Assembly (NCBI GenBank): GCA_028826165.1
Contig: JAPDFW010000092.1
Coordinates: forward strand, 372,001 to 436,000
Reading direction: 5' to 3'
DNA length: 64,000 nt
Source: Anaeramoeba ignava
Taxonomy: Eukaryota; Metamonada; Anaeramoebidae
The position numbers and the translations under genes were made by a program. The first letter of the stretch is position 1. Each line of letters opens with the position of its first letter. This document shows positions 46,389-58,579 of this stretch, in pieces. The notes beneath the pieces are model-generated. The model did no database searches. It saw only the letters and a program-made list of their open reading frames with translations, and was not told the DNA's origin.

Positions 46389-49283
46389 TTAAAATTCGTT
46401 TTTGAAAATTAAATCAAATATTGAATTTTGATGTAATTGATAATAATCTTTGATATCCTCAAGTTCTTCAATAATTCCTTTTGTTAACTTTGATTCGTCA
46501 AATTCATCATGATAAAAAAAATAAATTATTTGATTGATTGCTTCAAATGATTTTTTTGTGTAATCATGAACTTGATCTGATGAATCTTGAACACTCAAAA
46601 ACATTCCTTTAAATAATTCACTTCTTAAAAATAAAATTAATTTATGAACTTCAATTTCTTTTTCTTCTTCACAAATAATTTTGAAATCTTTTTTTGATTC
46701 TTGATATAATTTATGAAAATCATTTAATATTCCTTTTCTTCCTTTTTTCTGTTTAATCCATTTTGAATCAACAATTCCAATTTCTTTCAAAAAATCTTCA
46801 ATTAATTTATATTCTTTATCTTCTTGCTTTTGTGTTTTTTCTTTTTCTTCTTTTTTTGAATTTGTTATTAATCCCTTTTTTGAATACATTTCATTCCAAG
46901 AAATTTTTTGTGCTTTATAATCTTTTTCAGTTTGTTCAAATTCAGATCCAAAATCGATATATTTTTGAAATCTTTGTAAAAAATTATCAAAATTAAAAAA
47001 TCCAGTATAAAGAAAATTGATTAAAGGTTGAACAATTTCTTTTGGTTTTTCTGAACATTTTTCAACAAATTTTTCTAATAGGTTTTCATCATTATCAAAT
47101 CTTAATAAAAGAATCAATTTATGAACAAAAAACTTTGAAGAATCATTTGATTGTATTTGATAATCTGTAAAATTTTCATTTGATTTTAATAAAGTATTCA
47201 GTTCATCAATAATTGAATAAATTTTTGGGAAATATTCAATTATATGTTTGTTCAGCTCATTTCCTAATAAAATAAAAACATTAGCATCATTCATTATCAA
47301 TAATTTGATTAAATTTAAATCATCGTTTTTGATTGCAATATCTAAAGGTGTTTCATTAGATTCTCGATAATAATATGATTGAATGTTTGTTTTATAATTA
47401 ACATCAGCTCCTTTTTGAATAAGATATTTAGCCATTTCGAATGAATTTTTGCTTTTAATTCTGCAACATAAATATAAAGGTGTTTCATCATCTTGGTTTT
47501 TACAATCAATTTTTGATCCTTTTTCAACAAGAAATTTGATAATTTCAATTGAATTTTCGTTTTGATTTTGGCAAATTAAATGTAATGGTGTTTGTTTTCG
47601 ATTATTTTTGGTATTAATATCAGCTCCCTTTTCAACAAGAAATTTTATAATTTCAATTGAGGTTCTGTTTTGAAATCTGCAACATAAATGTAAAGGTGTT
47701 TCATCATCTTGGTTTTTACAATCAATTTCTGATCCTTTTTCAACAAGAAATTTGATAATTTCAATTGAATTTTCGTTTTGATTTTGGCAAATTAAATGCA
47801 ATGGAGTTTGTTTTCGAATGCTTTTTATACTAATATCAGCTCCCTTTTCAACAAGAAATTTCACAATTTCAATTGTTTTTTTTTCATTTTGGCAAATTAC
47901 ATGCAATGGTGTTTCAATTAAATCATTTGTAGCATTAATTTCAGCTCCTTTTTCAACAAAGAATTTGATAATCTCAATTAAATGTTGATTTTGGTTTTCA
48001 CAAATTAAATGTAATGGTGTTTGCTTTCGGATGTTTAGGATATTAATCTCAGCTCCCTTCTCAACAAAAAATTTGATAATATCAATTAAATTTTCATTTT
48101 GGTTTTGGCAAATTAAATGTAATGGTCTTTCATTTAATTTACTTATAGCATTGATATCTAATCCTTTTTCAACAAGAAATTTGATAATTTCAAATGAATT
48201 TTCGTTTCTTTGATATTGACAAGCTAAATGTAATATTGTCTCATCTTTGTTGTTTTTTGCATTAATATCACAACCTTTTTCAATAAGAAATTTGATAATT
48301 TCAAATGAGTTTTCTTTTTGTTGATATTGGAATGCGAAATGTAATGGTGTTTCTTTTGTTTTCGTTTTTGAATTAACATCTGCTCCTTTTTCAACAAGAA
48401 ATTTAGTAATTTCAATCGAGTTTTGATATTGAAGATTATAATGCAACGGAATTCTGTTGAATTTGTTTTTAGAGTTGATATCTAATCCTTTTTCAATAAG
48501 AAATTTGATCATTTCAATTAAATTTCCATTTTGATTTTCATTTTGACAAATAAAATGAAAAAGAGTTTGATTTCTTCTGTTTGTGATATTGATATCAGCT
48601 CCATTTTCAACAAGATACTTGATAATTTCAACCGAATTTAGATATTGGCAAGCATAACTTAATGGTGTTTCTTTTTGTTCATTTTGTGCATTAATATCTG
48701 CTCCTTTTTCAACAAACAATTTGATAATTTCAAATGAATTTTTGTTATTGTTTTTGCAAGCAAAATGCAAAGGTGTTTCATTTGCTTTGTTTTTTGAATT
48801 TAAATCAAATCCTTTTTCAACTAGAAAGTTAATGATTTCAAATGAGTTTTCATATTGAAAAGGTAAAATTGAATGTAAAAATGTTTCATTTTGATAATTT
48901 TTTATTTTGAAATCAAATCCTTTTTCAATTAAAATCTGAATAACTTCCAAACCATCTTCTTTGTTTAAATATTTCATTACAGAAGAGAGAATCAAGCATT
49001 TATCTTGAAAGTTCAAACTAACTAAAGCACTTTTCGAAATTAAATATTCAATAATTTCAATTTCTGAATTATTCATAATTGCAATTTGTAATGAATTTGT
49101 TTCTAAATTTTTTAATTGTGCTCCTTTTTCAATTAAAAGTTCTATCATTTCTTTTTTCACTTTTTTTTCAAGAGCAAAATGCAAAATGAGTTTTTTTTCT
49201 TTTTCTAATTCATCGTCGGGAATAGTTTCAATTTGTCTCAATTCTTCAATATTATTTTCTTCAATTAATTTCCAAACATCCAT
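46389..49283 (-). CDS. Ankyrin-repeat protein with double BTB C-terminus
   Basis: An in-frame ATG at 49319 exists, but MDVWKLIEENNIEELRQ at 49283 is the natural start of an ankyrin protein; this gives 964 aa. At least 16 ankyrin repeats (TPLHLICQNQNENSIEIIKF, LVEKGADINTKNNRKQ and similar) span residues ~10-690. They are followed by one BTB-like segment (DSSKFFVHKLILLLRF) and a terminal BTB (FKIICEEEKEIEVHKLILFL, RSELFKGMFLSVQDSSDQV). The terminal module matches that of the RCC1-BTB pair (RSELYRGMFLSV). Repeats around 47480-47830 are nearly identical in DNA, indicating recent internal duplication. Probably a cullin-3-type adaptor or scaffold (inference). Intronless. Confidence 0.92.
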   Translation of the reverse strand: MDVWKLIEENNIEELRQIETIPDDELEKEKKLILHFALEKKVKKEMIELLIEKGAQLKNLETNSLQIAIMNNSEIEIIEYLISKSALVSLNFQDKCLILSSVMKYLNKEDGLEVIQILIEKGFDFKIKNYQNETFLHSILPFQYENSFEIINFLVEKGFDLNSKNKANETPLHFACKNNNKNSFEIIKLFVEKGADINAQNEQKETPLSYACQYLNSVEIIKYLVENGADINITNRRNQTLFHFICQNENQNGNLIEMIKFLIEKGLDINSKNKFNRIPLHYNLQYQNSIEITKFLVEKGADVNSKTKTKETPLHFAFQYQQKENSFEIIKFLIEKGCDINAKNNKDETILHLACQYQRNENSFEIIKFLVEKGLDINAISKLNERPLHLICQNQNENLIDIIKFFVEKGAEINILNIRKQTPLHLICENQNQHLIEIIKFFVEKGAEINATNDLIETPLHVICQNEKKTIEIVKFLVEKGADISIKSIRKQTPLHLICQNQNENSIEIIKFLVEKGSEIDCKNQDDETPLHLCCRFQNRTSIEIIKFLVEKGADINTKNNRKQTPLHLICQNQNENSIEIIKFLVEKGSKIDCKNQDDETPLYLCCRIKSKNSFEMAKYLIQKGADVNYKTNIQSYYYRESNETPLDIAIKNDDLNLIKLLIMNDANVFILLGNELNKHIIEYFPKIYSIIDELNTLLKSNENFTDYQIQSNDSSKFFVHKLILLLRFDNDENLLEKFVEKCSEKPKEIVQPLINFLYTGFFNFDNFLQRFQKYIDFGSEFEQTEKDYKAQKISWNEMYSKKGLITNSKKEEKEKTQKQEDKEYKLIEDFLKEIGIVDSKWIKQKKGRKGILNDFHKLYQESKKDFKIICEEEKEIEVHKLILFLRSELFKGMFLSVQDSSDQVHDYTKKSFEAINQIIYFFYHDEFDESKLTKGIIEELEDIKDYYQLHQNSIFDLIFKNEF

Positions 49284-49324
49284 TTTTTTTTTATTTTTGA
49301 AAAGAAAAAAATGAAACAAAAAAA

Positions 49325-50575
49325 AAATTCCTAATTCAAAATTTAATTTATAAATTAATTTAAAAATATAATTTAATATTTAATTTTATTATTAAAATAA
49401 TAATTTAATGTTTTAAATTTAAATATTTTCTTATTTAAATATTTAACATATAAATATCAAAAATAAGAATAGATTTAATTTAATATTTAATTTATAAATT
49501 AATTTAAAAATATAATTTCAAACTTAATTTTATTACTAAAATAATAATTTGATGTTTTAGATTTAAATATTTTCTTATTTAAATATTTAACATATAAATA
49601 TCAAAAATGAGAATAGATTTAATTTAATATTTAATTTATAAATTAATTCAAAAATATAATTTTAAACTAAATTTTATTATTAAAATAATAATTTATTGTT
49701 TTAGATTTAAATATTTTCTTATTTAAATATTTAATATATAAATATCAAAAATGAGAATAGATTTAATTTAAATTTAATTTAAAAATTACTTTAAAAATAT
49801 AATTTCAAATTTAATTTTATTATTAAAAATAATAATTTATTGTTTTAGATTTAAATATTTTATTATTTAAATATTCAACAAATAAATATAAAAATAAGAA
49901 TAGATTTAATTTAATATTTAATTTATAAATTAATTTAAAAATATAATTTAATATTTAATTTTATGTTTAAAATGTTAATTTAATGTTTTAGATTTAAATA
50001 TTTTCTTATTTAAATATTTAACATATAAATATAAAAAATAAGAATAGATTTAATTTAATATTTAATTTCTAAATTAATTTAAAAATATAATTTAATATTT
50101 AATTTTATGTTTAAAATAATAATTTAATGTTTTAGATTTAAATATTTTCTTATTTAAATATTTAACATATAAATATAAAAAATAAGAATAGATTTAATTT
50201 AATATTTAATTTATAAATTAATTTAAAAATATAATTTAATATTTAATTTTATTATTAAAATAATAATTTAATGTTTTAGAATTTAAATATTTTTTATTTA
50301 AATATTTAACATATAAATATAAAAAATGAGAATAGATTTAATTTAATATTTAATTTGTAAATTAATTTAAAAATATAATTTTAGACTAAATTTTATTATT
50401 GAAATAATAATTTATTGATTTAGATTTAAATATTTTATTATTTAAATATTTAACATAAAAATATAGAAAATAAGAATAGGTTTAATTCAATATTTAATTT
50501 ATAAATTAATTTGAAAATATAATTTAATATTTAATTTTATGTTTAAAATAATAATTTAATGTTTTAGATTTAAAT
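49325..50575 (-). repeat. Satellite S2, array 2 (inverted)
   Basis: Reverse complement of the 5335-6330 family. The anchor TTTTAG recurs at 49555, 49699, 49843 and 49986 and onward, every 143-144 bp, for about nine units. It fills the space between the ankyrin-BTB start and the Rac 3' end. Confidence 0.93.
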
Positions 50576-50666
50576 AAAAAATAAAGAAAATGTTGTTTTG
50601 ATTTTCAATAACAAGATATTTTATTAAAAATTTTTGTTTTGTTTTTGTTTTTAAAAAAAAAGAAAA

Positions 50667-51245
50667 TTATAAAATAGAGCATTTCTTTTTTGGTTTATCA
50701 GGTTTAACAGGAGAAAGAACAGCACGAATAGATTCATCAAAAACAGTTTTCAAATTTTTCTGAGTCAAAGCAGAACATTCCAAATATTTAACCGCTTTAA
50801 TTTCTTTAGCCATATCCATACCAGCTTGATAACTAATAGGAGATAAACCTTTTTCTTCAAGTTTCATGATAGTATCTTGGTCATCTCTCAAATCAAGCTT
50901 AGTACCAACAAGAATCATTGGAACATTAGAACAATGATGATGAATTTCAGGAACCCATTTAGCTCTAACGTTTTCAAAAGAAGAAGGTGAAATCAATGAA
51001 AAACAAATCAAAAATACATCCGTTTGTGGATATGATAATGGTCTTAATCTATCGTAATCTTCTTGTCCTGCTGTATCCCATAATCCTAAATTGATTGGTT
51101 TTCCATCTACCATTACATTGGCTGAATAATTATCAAATACTGTTGGTATATATTCTCCTGGAAATGCATTTGTTGTATATGATATTAATAAACATGTTTT
51201 ACCAACTGCTCCATCTCCAACAACTACACATTTAATTGATTGCAT
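50667..51245 (-). CDS. Rac/Rho-family small GTPase
   Basis: 192 aa, the usual Rac length, intronless. It has P-loop GDGAVGKT, switch [10 protein letters not shown], switch [22 protein letters not shown], guanine-binding TKLD and CSAL, a Rho insert ([13 protein letters not shown]), a basic C-terminus PDKPKKK and CaaX box CSIL (Leu predicts geranylgeranylation). It would control actin and membrane dynamics at the plasma membrane. It is one of the least AT-biased coding regions in the window, consistent with strong constraint. The surrounding satellites are on both sides and not within the gene. Confidence 0.97.
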   Translation of the reverse strand: MQSIKCVVVGDGAVGKTCLLISYTTNAFPGEYIPTVFDNYSANVMVDGKPINLGLWDTAGQEDYDRLRPLSYPQTDVFLICFSLISPSSFENVRAKWVPEIHHHCSNVPMILVGTKLDLRDDQDTIMKLEEKGLSPISYQAGMDMAKEIKAVKYLECSALTQKNLKTVFDESIRAVLSPVKPDKPKKKCSIL

Positions 51246-51464
51246 TTTGTTTTTTGTTTTTAAAAAAATTAAATTTAAAATAATAAAAAAATTATTAAAA
51301 AAGAAAAAGAATGAAAATAAAATTAATTAAATTTTTTCTTTTTATTTTTATTTTATTTTTTAATTTAAATTTTTTGTTAAAATTTTTTTTTTCATTCGAA
51401 AAAATTTCTTTTTTATTTTTTTTTATTTAAATTTTTTCCATTTATTTATCCCATTTTTTAGTAT

Positions 51465-52435
51465 TAATTTTATTTATAAATATAAAATATAAATTAATTT
51501 CAAATTAATATTTAATTCAAATCTATTTCCATTCTGTTTAAAAAATTAATTAAAATATTTTATTAATTAAATATCAAGAAATTAATTAATAATAATATAT
51601 TTCTAATAATTAATTTTATTTATAAATATAAAATATAAATTAATTTCAAATTAATATTTAATTCAAATCTATTTCTATTTTGTTTAAAAATTAATTAAAA
51701 TATTTTATTAATTAAATATCAAGAAATTAATTAATAAAATATATTTCTTTTGTATTAATTTTATTTATAAATATAAAATAAAAATTAATTTGAAATTAAT
51801 ATTAAATTCAAATCTATTTCTATTCTGTTTAAAAATTAATTAAAATATTTTATTAATTAAATATCAAGAAATTAATTAATAAAATATATTTCTAATAATT
51901 AATTTTATTTATAAATATAAAATATAAATTAATTCTAAATTAATATTTAATTTAAATCTATTTCCATTCTGTTTAAAAATTAATCAAAAATATTTTATTA
52001 ATTAAATATCAAGAAATTAATTAATAAAAATATATTTTTAATAATTAATTTTATTTATAAATATAAAAATATAAATTAATTCCAAATTAATATTTAATTC
52101 AAATCTATTTTCATTTTGTTTAAAAATTAATTAAAATATTTTATTAATTAAATATCAAGAAATTAATTAATAAAAATATATTTTTAATAATTAATTTTAT
52201 TTATAAATATAAAATATAAATTAATTTCAAATTAATATTTAATTTAAATCTATTCCCATTTTGTTTAAAAAATTAATTAAAATATTTTATTAATTAAATA
52301 TCAAGAAATTAATTAATAAAAATATATTTCGTGTTTTAATTTTATTTATAAATATAAAATAAAAATTAATTTCAAATTAGTATTAAATTCAAATCTATTC
52401 CTATTTTGTTTAAAAAATTGTTAATAATATTTTTA
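51465..52435. repeat. Satellite S3, ~145 bp tandem repeat
   Basis: About seven units; ATATCAAGAAATTAATTAAT recurs at 51571, 51716, 51861, 52006, 52152 and 52298, every 145-146 bp. It is unrelated in sequence to S2 and S5. 51246-51464 is an A/T-rich leader. Confidence 0.93.
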
Positions 52436-52461
52436 AATAGAAAGTAAAATTTGAGAAGTTT

Positions 52462-53894
52462 TTAAATGAAATAAGTTTCAAATTCATCAACAATCCATTC
52501 ATCATAAGAACCAGCTAAATACCTTTTATTTTCATTTGTTCTAAATTCAATTCCATTAGGAAGATTGTAGCTCCAATCAAAATTTGATCTCCCTTCTTTT
52601 AAATTAGATTCTAAACTAAAATCATGAAATCCAAAAATTGGACCAAAATTTAAATTATAATAAATTGCATAATCTTCTTGACTTTGTTTAATTGTTAATT
52701 TCTCTGGAATTCTATCTCCTTTATCATTTCTTAATGAGAAAATAAATGCATTTGAATCAATAATCCATCCATAATCATCTTCTCTATCTTTTTCTCTCCA
52801 TTTTGATTTATCATTTGTCCATCCAACTTGAGTAAATCCTCCAAAAATATAATTATCTTTTGTTTTGATAATAATTAATGTTTTTCCTTTTTCATCACAT
52901 TTTGAATGCCATTTTTTACAATCAAATCCATCTTTTTTGGCTGAATATCCTTTTTTCATTTTGGAAAAGAATTCATTATCATTTATCCATTCTTCCAGTT
53001 TCTTAGCATATTCAATATCTTTAATAATTTCTGAATAATTTAAACTTATTCTTCTTTTGAAAATGAATGAATTTTCTTTTTCATTTTCATTTTTTTGGAA
53101 TTGAATTAGTTGTTTTGAAATTTGATTTGGAATTAAATCTTCTTTCAAAGTATTTTCAATCTCTTTTTGAGAAATCAATAAATCTTATTTTATCAACAAT
53201 ATTTGAAATTTGATCTTGTAATTTTTCTTTTTCTTCTTTTTCTAATTCTTTTTCTTGATTAATATTTGATTTATGTTTTCCCCATTTTATTATTGATTGG
53301 AAATAGTTCAAATTCATTCATAAAAAGATAATCTTTTAATAAAATTGAATTTAAATGATTTTCTTCAAGTTCAAGAAAAAATGAAGTTTTAATAAATTCT
53401 TCAAAATTTTCACAAATAAATTGATAAGAAAAATCTAGTAATTGATTTAAGTTCATTCTTTCAGATAATTTAAGAACATCAATAATAGTTTCAAATTGTA
53501 AATTGTTTTTGATAAAATTCGAAGAAATTTCAATTAATTCATCAATTAAATATTTTGATGAAAAAATTAAAATTTGAATTGCATTTTCTAAATTAATTTC
53601 AATTTTTCCTGAATAAAGATATTTCAAAATTGGGAATAGAATTGAACTTGAAACATCTTTTAGAATTAATTTATTTTCTTGATATTCTTTCATTTTTGAA
53701 TTGAAAAGAGATTTAAAATATTGACTTCTTGAAGAAAGAATTGATTTATGAGTTTTAAATGAAGTTTTATTTTGTTCACAAATTATTTCAAAATCAAAAT
53801 AACTTTCTTCTTCTTCTTTTTCTTTTTCTTTTTGATTTTGAAATAAATTTTTTAAATCATTTGAAAGTTTTTCTAAATTTGAATAAGTTTCCAT
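52462..53894 (-). pseudogene. BTB-BACK-TLDc gene B, two frame breaks
   Basis: The ATG at 53894 opens METYSNLEKLSNDLKNLFQN, a BTB domain (FEIICEQNKTSFKTHKSILSSRS) and a BACK region, to a stop at 53271. Alignment with the gene at the window's right end shows a one-base insertion near 53310: FELFPINNKMGKT-stop instead of FKIFQSIIKWGKHKS. A second, two-base loss lies near 53168, before KEIENTLKEDLIPNQISKQL. TLDc then runs 53170-52462 (GKTLIIIKTKDNYIFGGFTQ; AGSYDEWIVDEFETYFI). It is a recent pseudogene, or the consensus is wrong at two A/T-rich points. The function would be as for the other BTB-TLDc paralogues. Confidence 0.85.
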
Positions 53895-53939
53895 TTTAAT
53901 TTAAAAATGAAAAGAAAAAAATGAAAAATGAAAAATAAA

Positions 53940-54445
53940 TAGAAAAATGAAAAATAAGAATAGATTTAATTTAATATTTATTTATAAATTAATTTAAAAA
54001 TATAATTTAATAATTAATTTTATTATTAAAATAATAATTTAATGTTTTAGATTTAAATATTTTATTATTTAATTATTTAACATATAAATATAAAAAATAA
54101 GAATAGATTTAATTTAATATTTAATTTATAAATTAATTTAAAAATATAATTTAATATTTAATTTTATGTTTAAAATAATAATTTAATGTTTTAGATTTAA
54201 ATATTTTATTATTTAATTATTTAACATATAAATATAAAAAATAAGAATAGATTTAATTTAATATTTAATTTATAAATTAATTTAAAAATATAATTTAATA
54301 TTTAATTTTATTATTAAAATAATAATTTAATGTTTTAGATTTAAATATTTTATTATTTAATTATTTAACATATAAATATAAAAAATGAGAATAGATTTAA
54401 TTTAATATTTAATTTATAAATTAATTTAAAAATTATAATTTAATA
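53940..54445 (-). repeat. Satellite S2, array 3 (inverted)
   Basis: About 3.5 units of the S2 family in the same orientation as array 2, between the divergent starts of BTB-TLDc genes B and C. Confidence 0.92.
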
Positions 54446-54460
54446 CTTAATTTTGTTATT

Positions 54461-54486
54461 TATTTTCAAAATCCACTTTTTTTATT
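54461..54486 (+). promoter_or_regulatory. Conserved upstream block of BTB-TLDc gene C
   Basis: TTTTCAAAATCCACTTTTTT, matching the block at 5028-5053 upstream of gene A, followed by a T-rich tract and the ATG at 54540. Confidence 0.45.
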
Positions 54487-54539
54487 TAAATTTTTTTTTT
54501 TCATTTTTTTTCTTTCCTTTTTAAAAAACAAAAACAAAA

Positions 54540-56346
54540 ATGGATAAAAATAATAACAATAAGGAAATTGAAAACGAAAATCAAATTCAAAATGAAAATG
54601 AAATTGAAAATCAAAATCAAAATCAAAATCAAAATGAAAATCAAATTGAAAATGAAAATGAAAATGAAATGAAAAATTTAGAAAAAAAAGTAACAAAAAA
54701 TTTAATTAAAGATTATTCAAACCTTTTAAATACAAATTCATTTAAAGATTTTTCAATTTTTGTTGAGAATAAATCAAATCCTTTTGAAATTAAAGTTCAT
54801 AAATCAATTTTATTTTCAAGATCTCCTTTTTTTAATAAGTTTTTAAGGCAAGAATCTCTTTTTATTTCTTTAAATCAATTTAATAAAAAAGAAATGGAAT
54901 CAGTTTTGAAATATATTTATTATGGAAATATTTCTTTTGAGAATCAAGAAAATCTTTTTCAATTATTGGAAATTTCAATTTATTTTAAATTAAATTTATT
55001 GAAAGAAATTATCGAAAAAAAAATTTCAAATTTAATTAATTATTCAAATTTTTTCCAATTTTTTTTCCAAAATCGAAATTTTGATTCAAATGAAATTGAA
55101 ATGAAATGCTTTGAATTAATAAATCAAAAATTTTCCCAAATTCAGAATAATGAGAATTTATTCAATTTAACTAAAGAAGAAATTATCAAATTTATTCAAT
55201 TTAAACAAGAAAAAAAAGAAATTTTTCAATTTGATTTTTTTCAATTTTTAAATAATTGGATTGAAAAAAGAGTTAATTCATTGAAAGGAATGAAAGAGGA
55301 GCAAAAGGAGAATATGAAGAAAACATTATTTCATTCTTTTTTTTCATTATTTGATAAAGATTCAATTCCAAAACAAGATTTTGATAAATTAAAACAATTT
55401 GATCTTTTTCCTAAATCTTTTTTAGTTGATATTCAAAACAAAGTTATTCAAGATAATCGCGAAATGAAGTCAGAAAATCTTAAGAAAGAAAAAGAGAATA
55501 AAGATTTGAAATTGGAAAATGAAAGTCAACAAAAAAAGAATCAAGATTTGAAATCAGAAAATCTTAAGAAAGAAAAAGAGAATAAAGATTTAAAATCTGA
55601 AAATCAAAATAAACTAAAAGAGAATCAAGATTTGAAATCAGAAAATCTTAAGAAAGAAAAAGAGAACCAAAGATTTGAAATTGGAAAATGAGAAAATGAA
55701 ACCTATTTTTGATGAATATGAAAAGAAAATGGCAGAATTCACAAAGAATTTCCCTCAATTTTCAGATTCAGAAATCATTCAACAAAATCAACATGTCAAG
55801 AAATTGAAAGAATGGATAAATGATAATGAATTCTTTTCCAAAATGAAAAAAGGATATTCAGCCAAAAAAGATGGATTTGATTGTAAAAAATGGCATTCAA
55901 AATGTGACAAAGGAAAAACATTAATTATTATCAAAACAAAAGATAATTATATTTTTGGAGGATTTACTCAAGTTGGATGGACAAATGATAAATCAAAATG
56001 GAGAGAAAAAGATAGAGAAGATGATTATGGATGGATTATTGATTCAAAAGCTTTTATTTTCTCATTAAGAAATGATAAAGGAGATAGAATTCCAGAGAAA
56101 TTAACAATTAAACAAGGCCAAGAAGATTATGCAATTTATTATTGGTATTCTTATAATGGACCCAATTTTGGAGGAGGAATTGATGGAGATATTTCTTTAA
56201 ATTCTAAATTTCAAGGTTGGTCAAATTTTGGTAATAGTTATAATCTGCCTAATGGAATTGAATATGAATCAGATGAAGCTAAAAGTTATTTAGCTGGTTC
56301 TTATAATAAATGGATTATTGATGAACTTGAAACTTATTTCATTTAA
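54540..56346 (+). pseudogene. BTB-BACK-coiled coil-TLDc gene C, one frame break
   Basis: MDKNNNNKEIEN opens an Asn/Glu-rich leader (1-50), BTB (~55-150, FSIFVENKSNPFEIKVHKSI), BACK-like helices (~160-260) and a coiled coil made of repeats of LKSENLKKEKENKD (~300-383). The frame ends at 55691, while the TLDc frame, open from 55675, continues to 56346 (FGGFTQVGWTNDKSKW; AGSYNKWIIDELETYFI). Comparing internal repeats (GAGAATCAAGATTTG versus GAGAACCAAAGATTTG) places the break at one extra A near 55670. Otherwise intact. It could be a functional allele with a sequencing error, a pseudogene, or a two-product locus. Confidence 0.85.
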
Positions 56347-56609
56347 AAACTTTTTTTTCACTTTTTTTTCCTAATTCAATTCAATTTTGATTTACTTTTA
56401 ATCAAATTAAATTCTTCAAACTAATAAATAAGAAACAAATCTAATTTCAAACGATTTAATTTTAATTTAAAAACATTATTAAAAAATTTGAAAACAATTA
56501 TAAATAAAAATAAAAATTGAAAATAGAAATTATTAATAATTAAATTTAAATTCTTTATTCCTAGATAAATTATGAATAAAATCAATTAAAATTTATTATT
56601 AAAGCTATT

Positions 56610-58010
56610 CCCATTTTTTATATTTTTATGTTAAATATTTAAATAATAAAATATTTAAATCTAAAACAACAAATTATTATTTTAATAATAAAATTAAATA
56701 TTAAATTAAATCTATCCTAATTTTTATATTTATATGTTAAATATTTAAATAATAAAAATATTTAAATCTAAAACAATAAATTATTATTTTAATAACAAAA
56801 ATTAAATATTAAATTATATTTTTTAAATTAATTTATAAATTAAATATTAAATCAAACCTATTCTCATTTTTATATTTTTATGTTAAATATTTAAATAATA
56901 AAATATTTAAATTTAAAAACATTAAATTAATATTTTAATAATAAAATTAAGTATTAAATTATATTTTTAAATTAATTTATAAATTGAATATTAAATTAAA
57001 TCTATTCTTATTTTTATATTTATATTTTAAATATTTAAATAATAAAATATTTAAATCTAAAAACATTAAATTATTATTTTTAAACATAAAATTAAATATT
57101 AAATTATATTTTTAAATTAATTTATAAATTAAATATTAAATTAAATTTATTCTTATTTTTATATTTATATGTTAAATATTTAAATAATAAAATATTTAAA
57201 TTTAAAACAATAAATTATTATTTTAATAACAAAATTAAATATTAAATTATATTTTTAAATTAATTTATAAATTAAATATTAAATTAAATCTAATTCTTAT
57301 TTTTTATATTTATATGTTTAATATCTAAATAATAAAATATTTAAATTTAAAACAATAAATTATTATTTTAATAATAAAATTAAATATTAAATTATATTTT
57401 TAAATTAATTTATAAATTAAATATTAAATTAAATCTATTTTCATTTTTTATATTTATATGTTAAATATTTAAATAAGAAAATATTTAAATCTAAAACATT
57501 AAATTATTATTTTAAACGTAAAAATTAAATATTAAATTATATTTTTTAAATTAATTTATAAATTAAATATTAAATTAAATTTATTCTTATTTTTTATATT
57601 TATATATTAAATAATTAAATAATAAAATATTTAAATATAAAACATTAAATTATTATTTTAATAATAAAATTAAATATAAAATTATATTTTTGAATTAATT
57701 TATAAATTAAATATTAAATTAAATCTATTCTTATTTTTATATTTATATGTTTAATATCTAAATAATAAAATATTTAAATTTAAAACAATAAATTAATATT
57801 TTAATAATAAAATTAAATATTAAATTATATTTTTAAATTAATTTATAAATTAAATATTAAATTGAATTTATTCTTATTTTCTATATTTATATGTTAAATA
57901 TTTAAATAATAAAATATTTAAATCTAAAACAATAAATTAATATTTTAATAATAAAATTAAATATTAAATTATATTTTTAAATTGATTTATAAATTAAATA
58001 TTAAATTAAA
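56610..58010 (+). repeat. Satellite S2, array 4
   Basis: About ten S2 units in the same orientation as array 1, downstream of gene C. Several units have lost part of the period. 58011-58579 is A/T-rich leader with AGTGGAAAAAAG at about 58063 and no gene. Confidence 0.92.
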
Positions 58011-58579
58011 CTTATTTTAAAAATTGAATAAAATTTGATTGATTTTTTTTTTATTTAAAATAAGTGGAAAAAAGAAAAAAAAAAGGAAAAAGAAAAATTT
58101 TTTTTTTTGGATAATTAAAAAATTAAATTAAATTAAAAGGGGGTAAACAAAATTTAAAAATAACAAATAATCCAAAAAAAAATTTATTTGCTATATTTTT
58201 TTTATTTACTGATCTTGTTTTGTTTTATTTGCTAAACAGAAAAAATAAAAAAAAATTTATTTGCCATTTTTATTTTAATTTAAAGTCATCAAAATTACAA
58301 ATTTTCAATTACAAATAACAATCAAAAATAAATTTTAAAAGGAATATAAAAACTAGAAATCAAAATACGTACTTAAAAAAAATAGAACAATTTAAAAAAA
58401 TAAATAGCAAAATAATTAAAATTTAAATACATTTTACCATTAATCACGGCTTAAAAAAAAAATGTCATAGTTTAAAAAGGAAAATTTAACAAAAAAAAAT
58501 AATTTTCATTCTTCAATTTTTTTTTTAAAACAACTTTTTATCTTATTTTTATTTTTAAAAACAAAAAAAAACTTTAAAC

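Noticed and set aside
46763-48213. Plus-strand frames inside the ankyrin gene
   Set aside because: Shadows of the minus-strand ankyrin repeats.
55660-55695. Intron as the explanation for the frame break in BTB-TLDc gene C
   Set aside because: The two frames overlap by 17 bases and internal repeats place a single extra A; there is no room for an intron.
58011-58579. Possible small gene or RNA in the non-satellite spacer
   Set aside because: Only short A/T-rich frames, and no tRNA-like or structured element could be made out by eye.
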